Shown here one piece after another: positions 34,913-47,903 of a stretch of 64,000 bases of DNA. The stretch spans positions 1-64,000 of the forward strand of contig JAUIAT010000010.1 in NCBI GenBank assembly GCA_030425295.1, read 5' to 3'. The notes below the pieces were generated by a model. The model searched no databases. It had not been told where the DNA came from and was given only the letters and a program-made list of their open reading frames with translations. The DNA is from Gammaproteobacteria bacterium. GTDB taxonomy: Bacteria; Pseudomonadota; Gammaproteobacteria; JAUIAT01. The first letter of the stretch is position 1. Each line of letters begins with the position of its first letter. The translations under genes were made by a program, and so were the position numbers.

Positions 34913-35562
34913 GTATTTCTCGCGCTATAAGCGTTCTTTTTCTTGGGGGGTTAATACTACTTGGCTTTTCAAATTTCATTGATTACATAAGTAAGAATAA
35001 TATTAAGTTGAATCCTTTGCCTAGAAATGCTGTTGTTTTGGCTTTAGGGGATAGTTTGACGTCAGGCTATGGGGTAAAAAGGTCACAAGCTTATCCTGAG
35101 GAGCTTCAAAAAATTTCTGGGTTTAATGTTATTAATGCTGGCGTATCTGGTAATACGACATCTCAAGCCCTACAAAGACTTCCTGGTCTACTGAGCAAGT
35201 ACAGTCCTGATTTGGTTTTAATTTGTATTGGAGGTAATGACTTTTTGCGTAAGTTGGACAAAGATATTACTAAAGCTAATATATCTAAAATGCTTAGCTT
35301 AATTTTATCTTCTGGGTCGCAGGCTATATTGATAGCCGTTCCTCTTCCGGGTGTTATTTTGTCTGCCCCTAAGATGTATAGTGCTCTTGGTGATGAATTT
35401 AAGGTCCCTGTATTGGAAGGAATTCTTTCTGGTTTGCTCGCTGATGCTCAGTACAAGTCTGATGCTTTGCATTTAAATGAACTTGGATATAGAACTTTAG
35501 CGGAAGACATTTATGAATTTATTCAAGAGCGCGGTGGAGTTACTACTTCGTATGCTCGCTGA
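34909..35562 (+). CDS. SGNH-hydrolase (TesA-like arylesterase/lysophospholipase)
   Basis: A 217-residue SGNH esterase. The N-terminal helix (ISVLFLGGLILLGFS) is a signal or anchor. Block I is LALGDSLTSGYG (Ser), block II NAGVSGNTT (Gly/Asn region), block III IGGNDFLR (Asn) and block V DALHLNELGY (Asp, His). TesA-type proteins hydrolyse acyl-CoA, aryl esters and lysophospholipids in the periplasm. GTG 34909 overlaps the upstream stop by GTGA, completing a three-gene hydrolase operon. Its 3' end overlaps a convergent small gene by 20 bp. Confidence 0.85.
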   Translation: MSISRAISVLFLGGLILLGFSNFIDYISKNNIKLNPLPRNAVVLALGDSLTSGYGVKRSQAYPEELQKISGFNVINAGVSGNTTSQALQRLPGLLSKYSPDLVLICIGGNDFLRKLDKDITKANISKMLSLILSSGSQAILIAVPLPGVILSAPKMYSALGDEFKVPVLEGILSGLLADAQYKSDALHLNELGYRTLAEDIYEFIQERGGVTTSYAR

Positions 35563-35944
35563 TGTCTATTGTTATATAGTAGCCGAGCTTTGTTGTGCTT
35601 GCGGTTAGCATTTCTCCATAGCAGTAAGATTTATTAATCTCTCCGTTCAGATACTTGAAGGTGCAAGATGATCTTACTTTTCCCTTGTCAATGTAGTAGA
35701 TAAAGTCATTTCTTTCGGTAGTTATTAGATATGTTTTGGGTATTGCTTCTGCTGAAGCTTTAGGGCTTATATTATCAGGTGGCTCAATTTCCCAGCTTCC
35801 ATATAAGTATGCAGGGGGTTTGCTAAGGTGTACTGTATGGTTTAGGTGGTTATTTATTATTATCGTGTAGTTTTTAGCGAGTGTAATATTTGGTAATAAA
35901 ATCATTATTGCAATGATGCTCGTTGTTAAGATTATTTTACTCAT
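35543..35944 (-). CDS. Small secreted protein, unknown
   Basis: An unrecognised 133-residue protein with a clear signal peptide (MSKIILTTSIIAIMILLPNITLA). The mature part starts KNYTIIINNHLNHTVHL and looks beta-rich, with GSWEIEPPDNISPKASAEA, a proline/glycine turn pattern reminiscent of aegerolysin-like sandwiches, and two cysteines (SSCTF, SYCYG). The resemblance is too weak to name a family. It may be exported to the periplasm or host. Convergent with the SGNH gene. Confidence 0.5.
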   Translation of the reverse strand: MSKIILTTSIIAIMILLPNITLAKNYTIIINNHLNHTVHLSKPPAYLYGSWEIEPPDNISPKASAEAIPKTYLITTERNDFIYYIDKGKVRSSCTFKYLNGEINKSYCYGEMLTASTTKLGYYITIDISEHTK

Positions 35945-36069
35945 ACCAATCTCTTAGTGTTTCTTTTGTACAATATTGGCATACAGCTATTTATTGTGCA
36001 AGTTTTAGGCATAATTTCCTGGTTTGATTTTCTCTGTATTGATGCCTGGAATTTCGTTTGATCATTTAA

Positions 36070-39853
<3,784 letters not shown>

Positions 39854-39915
39854 AATATATTTGCGTGCAGGTTTTTTTAGAGATTTGTGCGCAGCAAAAG
39901 TTCACGGTGGAGCTT

Positions 39916-40209
39916 ATGAAGTGGTTAATTGGAGTTCTTTCTTTCTTATTTATCTTGCTTCAGTATCAGTTTTGGTTACCAAGCACGGGCTTGCCAAATG
40001 TCTTGCATCTGAAAAAACAAATTTCCTTAAAAAAACTTAGAAACTATACCCTTAAAAAAAATAATGATCAGATTGCAAATGATATTGTATCTTTAAGAGA
40101 AGGTTTGGAGAGTGTTGAGACTGTTGCAAGATCCCATCTAGGACTAATTCGCCATGGTGAGACTTTTTACCAAATAGTGAAAGAGCCAGTTGATCCATGG
40201 GATATGTAG
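39916..40209 (+). CDS. ftsB: Cell division protein FtsB
   Basis: A 97-residue bitopic division protein that joins FtsL and FtsQ at the septum. The N-terminal helix is LIGVLSFLFILLQYQFW, then a coiled coil (LKKQISLKKLRNYTLKKNND to about residue 70), and the family's end motif HGETFYQIVKE. ATG 39916 has GGAG five bases upstream; longer frames run back into eno. The eno-ftsB order is conserved, but ispD does not follow. Confidence 0.9.
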   Translation: MKWLIGVLSFLFILLQYQFWLPSTGLPNVLHLKKQISLKKLRNYTLKKNNDQIANDIVSLREGLESVETVARSHLGLIRHGETFYQIVKEPVDPWDM

Positions 40210-40251
40210 GGCTATTTATACTTTTATTTATTAAGGGTTAATTTTAGAAAA

Positions 40252-40920
40252 ATGAGTTCGTACACAACTTCTCTAGAATTTTTAGGGTTTACTAGGTGTA
40301 GATCTAGGCAGAAATTAATTATTAAAAATGAACTTTCTGATATTCTTTTATGTAGGCCATATAAGTATAGTTTAATTTTACGTGGGAAAAATCATGATTT
40401 AAATACCAATGATTTTAAAATAAACGTAGAATTAATGGACTCTGAAGGTTCTTGTTTAGTTAAAGGGGTTTTTGAGCGCATAACTAGAAATCGAGTTTAC
40501 ATCTATTATGAAGGAGAAAGGATATATCCAACTAAACTACACTTTGGGTTTTATAAGCCACAAAAATTCATTATATGCGCAAAGCAAAAATATAAAGTAA
40601 TAATGACCTATAAAAATAATGAATTTTACCACCAAGAAAACATTAGATTTATTTCTAGGCTCTTGGATAAGAAGGTTTATTTGGAGCACTGGAATAGTGG
40701 GACCCAGGCACATAAAAGACTTTTCAGGGATCTTATTTACACTGAAACTAAACTTAAAAGAGTTACAAAAATAAAAAGAGAAAACGATTCTGAATCATTC
40801 AAGCAAAGTAGAGATGTTTCAAAAAAAGAAAACACTAATGAGAATATTGTGAATATACCACTCATAGATGAATGGCCTCAGCAAAGTGAAGCACAAAGTA
40901 TAGATTTCTTTTCACCTTAA
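40252..40920 (+). CDS. Hypothetical protein, Lys-rich, unknown
   Basis: I do not recognise this 222-residue protein. It has no signal peptide or membrane segment. The first 120 residues alternate charged and beta-type stretches, including KINVELMDSEGSCLVKGVFE, which resembles the basic beta-barrel pattern of a PilZ-like domain without its RxxxR motif. The last 60 residues are basic then acidic and look disordered. Codon use is very A-rich against eno. A terminator-like hairpin follows at 40993-41047. It could be a lineage-specific or secreted effector-type protein, with no direct evidence. Confidence 0.5.
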   Translation: MSSYTTSLEFLGFTRCRSRQKLIIKNELSDILLCRPYKYSLILRGKNHDLNTNDFKINVELMDSEGSCLVKGVFERITRNRVYIYYEGERIYPTKLHFGFYKPQKFIICAKQKYKVIMTYKNNEFYHQENIRFISRLLDKKVYLEHWNSGTQAHKRLFRDLIYTETKLKRVTKIKRENDSESFKQSRDVSKKENTNENIVNIPLIDEWPQQSEAQSIDFFSP

Positions 40921-40992
40921 GCACATTGACTATAAAGCCTAGGCTAAGGTGACTTTTTAGTTTCAGCAGCTCCCTCTCGATTAAGGGTCCCC

Positions 40993-41047
40993 CAGATTTG
41001 GCACACTTTTGTTGTACTCAAATCTGAGCGTTTTTTTAAATTGTACA
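40993..41047 (+). terminator. Probable rho-independent terminator
   Basis: An eight-base stem, CAGATTTG (40993-41000) and CAAATCTG (41029-41036), with a long loop is followed by AGCG and seven T. It fits termination of the 40252-40920 gene. Confidence 0.55.
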
Positions 41048-41069
41048 ATTTCCAGCGGGAATTACTGTT

Positions 41070-41312
41070 TTAGTTTGTACAATCGTACCTTTTATATCTT
41101 TTTAAAAGAGTTGCTTTTTGGGTGGTATTCATAGAAGTGTTTTGGTTTTGCATGCCGTTTCCAAAGTGCATATCTTGTTCTATTTTTTCGCAAATCTGAC
41201 TTTTTTGACCTCCAACCATTCTATAGCTTTGTCCTTTGTAGTGATTGCAGCCAGTTAATGCGATAATTGTTATTGATAGTGTGCTTACTAGTTTTAGTGT
41301 TTTGGCTAGCAT
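41070..41312 (-). CDS. Small lipoprotein, unknown
   Basis: An 80-residue protein with a lipoprotein signal: basic start MLAKTLKLVSTL, hydrophobic core, and lipobox LTGC with Cys22 as the lipidated residue. The mature part is 59 residues, polar, Gln/Asn-rich, with two further cysteines (QICEK, YDCTN). No family recognised. It is divergent from rnr. TTGTACAA palindromes lie at its 3' end and just beyond. Confidence 0.55.
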   Translation of the reverse strand: MLAKTLKLVSTLSITIIALTGCNHYKGQSYRMVGGQKSQICEKIEQDMHFGNGMQNQNTSMNTTQKATLLKRYKRYDCTN

Positions 41313-41396
41313 TTAGTCATCTCCGAGTATAAACTTAGGGGTATGTTAGGAAAATCTTATCCTTTTGATGAGATTAATACAATAAAGAGAGTCCAA

Positions 41397-43622
41397 GTGG
41401 GAAAGAAAAATAGAAAAAAAGATCCATATGCTGCCAGGGAGGCAGGTAAATACGATAATCCTATTCCAAGTCGTGAATATATATCTCAAATATTAGAGGA
41501 TTCAGGTAAACCTCAAAATTTTAATTATCTTATAAGTGCATTTGGTTTGCAGTCGGATATTGAGCGTCAAGAAGCAATGAAATTTCGCCTAAGAGCTATG
41601 GTGAGAGATGGGCAGCTCATGCGTGATAGAAAGGGGCGATTTGCTTTGCTTTCAAAAATGGATTTAATTTGTGGTCAAGTAATTGGGCATAAAGATGGAT
41701 TTGGTTGGGTTGAGCCAGAAAACGCAGGCCCTCGTGAGCGTGATATTTTTCTTAACCCTAAAGAAATGCGCAAAGTTTTTCATGGTGACAGGGTTTTAGT
41801 TCGTGCTGAAAAAAGAAGAAAACGTGAAGGAAAGCTTGAAGGTGTTATTGTCGAGATTTTAGAGCACGGTATCACCCATGTTGTCGGTAAGTATTTTATT
41901 GAAAATGGTTTATCTTTTGTTGAACCTGATAATCGCCATATGTCTCGTGATATTTCTGTTCCACCTTCAGAAGCAAAGAATGCTAAATCTGGTGATTATG
42001 TTGTTGTGGAAATTACAAAATACCCAAATAAAAGACACCAACCAATCGGTAAGATTACAGAAGTATTAGGTAGTCAGTTAGAAGCCGGTATGGAAGTAGA
42101 ATTAGCTTTGCGCTCATATGAAATACCGTTTGAGTGGTCGAAAGCAGTTTTAAGCGAAATAGATGACTTTACTCCTGAGGTTCCAGAAAAAGATAAGAAA
42201 GGAAGGTTGGATTTAAGAAATTATCCATTTGTAACCATCGATGGTGAAGATGCCAGGGATTATGATGATGCAGTTTATTGCGAGCCTCGTAAAGATGGTG
42301 GATGGGTGGTTTACGTTGCAATTGCCGATGTTTCTCATTATTTAAAGCCAAATACAGCCCTCGAGGCAGAAGCTAAGCTTCGAGGCAACTCTGTTTATTT
42401 CCCTAGCCGAGTCATTCCAATGCTGCCTGAGATCCTTTCAAATGAACTTTGCTCATTGAAACCTAAGGTAGATAGGCTAGCCATGGTTTGTAAGATTGAC
42501 GTTAACGAAAAAGGTGAAATGCAGGACCATACGTTTCATGAGGGAGTTATTCATTCTCATGCCAGGCTAACATATAACTTGGTTGCAGATATTTTAGAGG
42601 GGAACTCAAAAGAATATTCACATTTGCATAATATGCTTTTTGATTTACATAAATTATATAATTCTCTATTTAGTGCGCGCAAAAAGCGAGGTGCAATTGA
42701 TTTTGAAACCAAAGAATCTCAAATTATTTTTGATGAAAAGGGTAAAATCGATACCATAGTCGCGCGCGGGAGAAATGTAGCCCATCGCATTATTGAAGAA
42801 TGCATGCTTCTAGCAAATGTGGCGGGTGCCGCTTTCTTGCAAAAAAATAAGATAGCAACTTTGTTTAGAGTGCATGAGCGCCCAGATCCAGAGAAGCTTG
42901 AAAAATTGAGGGATTTCTTAAGTTCATTTGGTTTGAAGCTTGGTGGCTATGATACTCCCTCAGCAAAACATTATGGGAAATTATTATCACAAATTGAAGG
43001 TAGGACTGATAAACAACTTATTCAAACTGTTATGCTAAGGTCATTACAACAGGCAATTTATTCTCCTGAAAACGTTGGTCATTTTGGTTTGGCTTATCCT
43101 GAGTATTTGCATTTTACTTCACCTATAAGACGTTATCCCGATGTTATTGTGCATCGAGCAATTAGGCATTTAATTAATGATGGTAATGCTAAAAATTGGT
43201 CATATTCACATGAAGAATTAGTTAAGTTAGGCTTACACTCCTCACAGACTGAAAGACGAGCGGATGAGGCAACTCGTGAGGCTATGGATTGGTTGAAATG
43301 TGAGTATATGCAAGATAAATTAGGCGAAGTCTATGATGCCATTATCACAAGTGCTGTGAGCTTTGGTATTTTTGCTGAGCTTAAAGATGTTTATGTTGAA
43401 GGTCTAGTTCACGTTACAGGGCTTCCGGATGATTACTACGAGTTTGATGATATTGGTCACAGATTGATTGGGCAGCGTACTGGTCGAGTATATAGACTTG
43501 GCGATGAAATAAAGGTTCAGGTGGTTCGTGTTGATATTGATGAGCGTAAAATTGATTTTGAAATAATTGAGGATAAGAATGCAGGAACTAGCAAAAAAGG
43601 TAGAAAAACTAGGTCTAGATAA
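41397..43622 (+). CDS. rnr: Ribonuclease R
   Basis: A 741-residue 3'-5' exoribonuclease that degrades structured RNA. The order is winged-helix, two cold-shock domains ([20 protein letters not shown]), the RNB catalytic domain ([17 protein letters not shown] with the metal-binding Asp cluster; [16 protein letters not shown]), an S1 domain and a basic tail ending [12 protein letters not shown] 41397 ([19 protein letters not shown]) is chosen because homologues begin there and GAGAG lies before it; ATG 41343 adds 18 atypical residues. Confidence 0.93.
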   Translation: MGKKNRKKDPYAAREAGKYDNPIPSREYISQILEDSGKPQNFNYLISAFGLQSDIERQEAMKFRLRAMVRDGQLMRDRKGRFALLSKMDLICGQVIGHKDGFGWVEPENAGPRERDIFLNPKEMRKVFHGDRVLVRAEKRRKREGKLEGVIVEILEHGITHVVGKYFIENGLSFVEPDNRHMSRDISVPPSEAKNAKSGDYVVVEITKYPNKRHQPIGKITEVLGSQLEAGMEVELALRSYEIPFEWSKAVLSEIDDFTPEVPEKDKKGRLDLRNYPFVTIDGEDARDYDDAVYCEPRKDGGWVVYVAIADVSHYLKPNTALEAEAKLRGNSVYFPSRVIPMLPEILSNELCSLKPKVDRLAMVCKIDVNEKGEMQDHTFHEGVIHSHARLTYNLVADILEGNSKEYSHLHNMLFDLHKLYNSLFSARKKRGAIDFETKESQIIFDEKGKIDTIVARGRNVAHRIIEECMLLANVAGAAFLQKNKIATLFRVHERPDPEKLEKLRDFLSSFGLKLGGYDTPSAKHYGKLLSQIEGRTDKQLIQTVMLRSLQQAIYSPENVGHFGLAYPEYLHFTSPIRRYPDVIVHRAIRHLINDGNAKNWSYSHEELVKLGLHSSQTERRADEATREAMDWLKCEYMQDKLGEVYDAIITSAVSFGIFAELKDVYVEGLVHVTGLPDDYYEFDDIGHRLIGQRTGRVYRLGDEIKVQVVRVDIDERKIDFEIIEDKNAGTSKKGRKTRSR

Positions 43623-43938
43623 AAGGAAAAGGCATATATTTATATGTGCTGACCAAACTAAAGCAAAGTGTTGCTCATATGAAGATGGTATTAAATCTTG
43701 GGATTTCTTAAAGAAGAGATTGAAAGAGCTAAAACTTGCTCCAGCACAAATTGGACGAACTAAAGCAAATTGTTTACAAGTTTGCGCAAAAGGCCCAGTC
43801 GCTGTAGTTTATCCTGAAGGCGTATGGTACCATTCGTGTACGCCTGAGGTGTTGGAGGAGATCATACAAAAACACTTAATCAATGGCGAAGTTGTTTCCG
43901 AGTATGTGTTTCATAAGCAAGATTGGACTTTAAAATAA
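43579..43938 (+). CDS. Thioredoxin-like [2Fe-2S] ferredoxin
   Basis: A 119-residue protein of the thioredoxin-like 2Fe-2S ferredoxin family. [14 protein letters not shown] provides the first cysteines, and [22 protein letters not shown] the second pair and the typical strand. Role unknown; relatives are electron carriers or (2Fe-2S) folding modules. ATG 43579 follows GAGGATAA and lies inside the rnr end (44-bp overlap), so it is co-transcribed with rnr. Confidence 0.8.
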   Translation: MQELAKKVEKLGLDKRKRHIFICADQTKAKCCSYEDGIKSWDFLKKRLKELKLAPAQIGRTKANCLQVCAKGPVAVVYPEGVWYHSCTPEVLEEIIQKHLINGEVVSEYVFHKQDWTLK

Positions 43939-43939
43939 C

Positions 43940-44362
43940 ATGAAAGACAAAAAAAATTTTAAGTTGGTGCATCAGTCAGAAATTCAGGTGCGCTGGGGCG
44001 ATATGGATGCATTTAATCATGTTAATAATGCCGCGTATCTGAGCTATTTTGAACAGGCTAGATGTGACTGGTGGAACTCTATGGGAATGGATACTAGAAG
44101 GTCAGATGAGGGCCCTGTGGTTCTTTTGGCGGATTGTTTTTATAAAAAGGCAGTGTACTTTCCTTCAACTTTGGTTATTGACCTGTATGCTTCAGCACCA
44201 GGCAGATCAAGCTTTACAATTTTCTATGAATGCAGAGTAAAGGGTAGTGATGAAATTTGTACTACTGGCAGCACAAAAATGGTTTGGGTTCATTATGCCA
44301 TAGAGAAATCTATTGAACTTCCAGATATTATTCGACAAGCCTTACCGTCGACAGAGAGTTAA
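43940..44362 (+). CDS. Acyl-CoA thioesterase, YbgC/4HBT type
   Basis: A 140-residue hot-dog thioesterase. HQSEIQVRWGDMDAFNHVNNAAYLSYFEQARCDWW is the 4-hydroxybenzoyl-CoA thioesterase signature, with the catalytic Asp in WGDMDAFNHVNN. The start is one base after the ferredoxin stop. Substrate unknown. Part of the rnr-ferredoxin-thioesterase-DUF2797 chain. Confidence 0.85.
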   Translation: MKDKKNFKLVHQSEIQVRWGDMDAFNHVNNAAYLSYFEQARCDWWNSMGMDTRRSDEGPVVLLADCFYKKAVYFPSTLVIDLYASAPGRSSFTIFYECRVKGSDEICTTGSTKMVWVHYAIEKSIELPDIIRQALPSTES

Positions 44363-44366
44363 TAAA

Positions 44367-45176
44367 ATGCAAGGAAATTTACGTAAGCTCAAAGGTGAGC
44401 TTTCTTCTGTTATTCAATACTCACTTCCTATTGGTGAGCAATTCATTCCTCTTAATGAACTTATCGGTCGAGATGTAAGTTTTGAGTTTTTAAATGTTAT
44501 AAATTGTATTCACTGTGGAAGAAAAACAAATAAAAGTTTTCAGCAGGGCTTTTGTTTTCCATGTTATCGTAGGCTTGCTGAATGCGATTGCGCGCTTCAT
44601 CCTGAGCGCTGTCGCGTGGAAAAAGACGGATGCCCTGAAGATGATTGGGCGCATAGCCATTGTCATGGAGATCATATAATTTATTTAGCTAATACTTCTG
44701 GCTTAAAAGTAGGTATTACTAGAGCTTCTCAAGTACCAACAAGATGGATTGATCAAGGTGCAACACAGGCTTTACCAATTATGCAAGTATTTAATAGGTA
44801 CCAATCTGGCCTAGTTGAAGTTGCTCTAAAAAACTTTGTTGCCGATAAAACAAATTGGCGAGCCATGCTTAAAGGCAGCAATAACTCTCTGGATTTGAAA
44901 ACTCTGAAAGATGAACTTATTGATAAGGCCAGTGATTTTATTCAAGAGGCAGAATCAAAATTTTCATATGGTAAAATTCAATACTTAAATGAAGATATTG
45001 TTGATATTAGTTATCCTGTTTCCCAGTATCCTGACAAGATTAAGTCTTTTAATTTAGATAAAAACCCTGTTGTTCAAGGCAAGTTGCTAGGGGTAAAGGG
45101 CCAGTATTTGATTTTTGATACAGGAGTTATAAATATAAGGAAGTTTGGTGGATACTTAATTCGCGTAGATTTGTAG
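44367..45176 (+). CDS. DUF2797 family protein
   Basis: A 269-residue cytoplasmic protein of the DUF2797 family, function unknown. A Cys-rich zinc-like region lies near residues 50-85 (CIHCGRKT, GFCFPCYRRLAECDCALHPERC), followed by HIIYLANTSGLKVGITRASQVPTRWIDQGA, which has a GIY-YIG-like look. I chose ATG 44367 (MQGNLRKLKG), five bases after the thioesterase stop; an upstream frame overlaps that gene without a ribosome-binding site. Confidence 0.8.
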   Translation: MQGNLRKLKGELSSVIQYSLPIGEQFIPLNELIGRDVSFEFLNVINCIHCGRKTNKSFQQGFCFPCYRRLAECDCALHPERCRVEKDGCPEDDWAHSHCHGDHIIYLANTSGLKVGITRASQVPTRWIDQGATQALPIMQVFNRYQSGLVEVALKNFVADKTNWRAMLKGSNNSLDLKTLKDELIDKASDFIQEAESKFSYGKIQYLNEDIVDISYPVSQYPDKIKSFNLDKNPVVQGKLLGVKGQYLIFDTGVINIRKFGGYLIRVDL

Positions 45177-45206
45177 GTTTGCTGCGCCTCAGTAAGGTTT
45201 ATATAT

Positions 45207-45668
45207 ATGCTAAATATTGTTTTGTTTGAGCCAGAGATACCGCCAAATACAGGAAATATAATTCGTCTTTGCGTTAATATGGGAGCTCGCCTTCACTTAA
45301 TATATCCTTTAGGTTTTGATGTTAATGATAAGCAGCTAAGAAGAGCAGGGCTTGATTATATTGATCAAGATATAATTAAGCATCACGAAAATTTTGATCA
45401 GTTTATTGCGACTGAGTCTCCAAACAATTTGTATGGTTTTTCTACCAAAGCTACAAAATATTATACCGATGCTTTATTTGAAGATAATGATTACCTAATG
45501 TTTGGTCCTGAAACTAGGGGGCTGCCTGAGGATATTAGGAAGTTTTGCGGGTATGAAAACCTATTAAAACTACCAATGCGAGTAGGGGCGAATAATAGAA
45601 GCTTAAATCTTTCTAACTCTGTTGCAATTGCGGCTTATGAGGCTTGGCGACAGTTAAGCTTTAAATGA
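45207..45668 (+). CDS. trmL: tRNA (cytidine(34)-2'-O)-methyltransferase
   Basis: A 153-residue SPOUT methyltransferase that modifies the wobble base of tRNA-Leu isoacceptors. [37 protein letters not shown] and [28 protein letters not shown] (knot and SAM site) are diagnostic; length is normal. A weak hairpin, CTCTA-AGTG-TAGAG then ATTTT, lies just after its stop at 45675. Confidence 0.95.
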   Translation: MLNIVLFEPEIPPNTGNIIRLCVNMGARLHLIYPLGFDVNDKQLRRAGLDYIDQDIIKHHENFDQFIATESPNNLYGFSTKATKYYTDALFEDNDYLMFGPETRGLPEDIRKFCGYENLLKLPMRVGANNRSLNLSNSVAIAAYEAWRQLSFK

Positions 45669-45762
45669 AACAGACTCTAAGTGTAGAGATTTTAACTGTG
45701 GAAAATTAATACTATCTATTTTAGAATGTAAATTATATGATCATTATCTTTTTTGTATCCTT

Positions 45763-46845
45763 ATGAAAAAATTACTTGCTCTTACAATAGCTATTTTTAT
45801 ATTTTGCGGACAGGCAAGTTTTGCTTCCAACATAGACTTATATCGCGCTGAGATTTTAATAAGTAAGGATGCTAACAGTCTAGATTCTTCTTTCAAAACT
45901 GCTCTAAAGCAAGTATTAATCAAAGTTAGTGGTAATCCTGAAGTGGCAAGCGTACCTTCGATTGTTAAAGAGCTTTCTAATGCTACTAAATATGTCCAGA
46001 GTTATCGTTTTAATAATGTTGATGATGGGCATGAAACCTTATTTGTAAAATTTAGTGTTAATGGTGTAAATAAGATATTATCTGAAAGCGGACAAGGCAT
46101 GTGGCTTGGGTATAGGCCAAGCCTTGTTACTTGGGTAGTTTTGCAGTCAGAAATAGATCCAGCTTACTACCAGACTCCATCAAGCAATGCTAAGCTTAGC
46201 AAGCTGCTTGAAGGTAAAGCTCAAGCTTACGGTTTGTCAACAATTTTGCCAATTTGGGATATTCAAGACTTGAAAATTCTTAAGCCGGAACAAGTATGGT
46301 TTGATGATTTTCAAGATATTCTAAAAGCTAGCGAAAGGTATCAAACTTACTCTGAGCAGCCAATATTAATTGGAACAGTGACTGGATCTAAGGTTGGTTC
46401 ATGGCAGGGCAGATGGATATTGCTAGAAGGTAGAGACATTAAAAGCTGGCAGTTTAAAACTGAAAATATTGAGGAAATGATAAATCACGCGTTTGCTAAA
46501 GTTCTTTCTTATATCGCCAATAATAATGCTGCCCTTATTGAGAATAACTCTTTAACTGAAAAAGTTCATTTAAAAGTATCTGGCGTTATAAATTCTGATA
46601 AGCTTACATCTATCACAAAATTTCTTAAAAATATATCTGTTATTATAGATACGCAGATTGCTGGCATTAATCAAGATCAGACAGATTTCAATATAACAGC
46701 TATTGGTGGTATGCCGTCAATTCTTGAAGCATTTAGGCATGCATCTATGATAAAATCATTTAGGGTCGATCCTATTAAAAATGAAATTTTTATAAATTGG
46801 CAGTCCAATACTTATGAAAACCAAACAACTAACACTGGGAATTAG
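45763..46845 (+). CDS. DUF2066 domain exported protein
   Basis: A 360-residue exported protein. Signal peptide MKKLLALTIAIFIFCGQASFA, then the DUF2066 pattern (DLYRAEILISKDANSLDSSFKTALKQVLIKVSGNP). Function unknown; the gene commonly precedes hda in gammaproteobacteria, as here, with a 32-bp overlap. The protein probably works in the periplasm. The Shine-Dalgarno is poor. Confidence 0.85.
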   Translation: MKKLLALTIAIFIFCGQASFASNIDLYRAEILISKDANSLDSSFKTALKQVLIKVSGNPEVASVPSIVKELSNATKYVQSYRFNNVDDGHETLFVKFSVNGVNKILSESGQGMWLGYRPSLVTWVVLQSEIDPAYYQTPSSNAKLSKLLEGKAQAYGLSTILPIWDIQDLKILKPEQVWFDDFQDILKASERYQTYSEQPILIGTVTGSKVGSWQGRWILLEGRDIKSWQFKTENIEEMINHAFAKVLSYIANNNAALIENNSLTEKVHLKVSGVINSDKLTSITKFLKNISVIIDTQIAGINQDQTDFNITAIGGMPSILEAFRHASMIKSFRVDPIKNEIFINWQSNTYENQTTNTGN

Positions 46846-47509
46846 ATGGCAAGATGCTGCGAGCTTCGATAACTTTTATGTTGCAAGTGAAAATGCTTTT
46901 GCGTTAAGTTGTTTGCAGGATTTAACTAACTCTCCTAGTAAAAATCAAATCGGTTTATTTATTTATGGTAGCGATGGTAGTGGATGCAGTCATTTGCTAC
47001 AAGCAAGTTGTCAGGCGGTTATAGACCGTCCGGTAGCCTACTTTCCCTTAAAAAACAAAAAACTTCACCCTGAAATGCTTCAAGGTGTTGAAAGCATGCA
47101 TTTGGTTTGTATAGATGATATAGATTCAATTGCTGGTGATACTGCTTGGGAGGAGGCTATTTTTCACTTATATAACCGAATCTTGTTAGAAGATACTCGC
47201 TTAGTTGTAGCTTCTCATAAACCAGTTACTGAAATACAATTTACACTCAATGATTTGCGCTCAAGAATTCAAGGGTTGCTTAAGGTTGAGATTCAAACCT
47301 TATCTGATGACCAGAAGATGGAAGCTTTAAATTTAAGATGCAATTGCCGAGGCTTTGAGTTGCCACTTGAAGTCGCCAGATTCATGATATCTCATTATCA
47401 AAGAGATATGGGAAGCTTAATGGACGCTCTTGATAAGCTTGACCAGGAAACTTTATCAGAAAAGAGAAGACTAACAATTCCATTTGTTAAAGAAGTTTTT
47501 GGTCTTTAG
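46814..47509 (+). CDS. hda: DnaA regulatory inactivator Hda
   Basis: A 231-residue DnaA-like AAA+ protein that with the sliding clamp drives hydrolysis of DnaA-ATP after initiation. The N-terminal clamp-binding motif is QLTLGI. Walker A reads YGSDGSGCSHLLQA: the usual Lys (Arg in E. coli Hda) is Cys58. Walker B is LVCIDDIDSI and the sensor/arginine region VVASHKPVTE and LNDLRSRI follows. No separate DNA-binding domain, as expected. It overlaps DUF2066. Confidence 0.9.
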   Translation: MKTKQLTLGIRWQDAASFDNFYVASENAFALSCLQDLTNSPSKNQIGLFIYGSDGSGCSHLLQASCQAVIDRPVAYFPLKNKKLHPEMLQGVESMHLVCIDDIDSIAGDTAWEEAIFHLYNRILLEDTRLVVASHKPVTEIQFTLNDLRSRIQGLLKVEIQTLSDDQKMEALNLRCNCRGFELPLEVARFMISHYQRDMGSLMDALDKLDQETLSEKRRLTIPFVKEVFGL

Positions 47510-47521
47510 GGTCGTTGCTGC

Positions 47522-47759
47522 GTTGTTGCATAAACACTTGTAGGCTTTAAGGTTAAAATTATTTTCCCTTTATAATCAATAGATTAGTCTTTTAAGTTAC
47601 TATTAGCTTTCATCCCGCGCCTTGATTGTGGGATCCATTGAACTAGATTCCGCAATCAAGGCGCGGAATGACAAAATTCTATAATTTCAAATAATTAAGA
47701 TCTGTCATTGTTAACCTATTTTTTATTAGATAAATGAAACTAACAATTTATGCAACAAC
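47522..47759. mobile_element. MITE-like family 2, full copy
   Basis: About 238 bp with terminal inverted repeats GTTGTTGCATAAA (47522-47534) and TTTATGCAACAAC (47747-47759). The centre is a 25-bp imperfect inverted repeat around REP-like text (CATCCCGCGCCTTGATTGTG at 47611 and its complement to 47670). No coding potential. The right half matches the half copy at 20031-20150. It begins 12 bp after the hda stop and could serve as its terminator. Confidence 0.75.
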
Positions 47760-47774
47760 ACTGGAAGCTGCTTA

Positions 47775-47892
47775 GAATGCAAAGCAAATTTTTTCTTTAC
47801 TTAGGCTAATAGCCTCTCTATTTAACGAATTAAAGGGTAAATTTTCACAAATTATAGTAATTTGCGGCTGCAAGACCAATTGTCAACAGACC
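47775..47892. mobile_element. MITE-like family 1, copy in reverse orientation
   Basis: Read on the minus strand it begins GGTCTGTTGACAATTGGTC and continues GCCGCAAATTACTATAATTT and TTCGTTAAATAGAGAGGC, nearly the same as the 12.8-kb copy. The far end (AATGCAAAGC) is partial and abuts the family 2 element. It ends 12 bp before the stop codon of the 47904-48686 gene. Confidence 0.7.
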
Positions 47893-47903
47893 GCCCTAGT
47901 ACC

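Noticed and set aside
41041-41083. TTGTACAA palindromes as an operator pair
   Set aside because: Two short palindromes at the 3' end of the lipoprotein gene, not at a promoter; no regulator to link them with.
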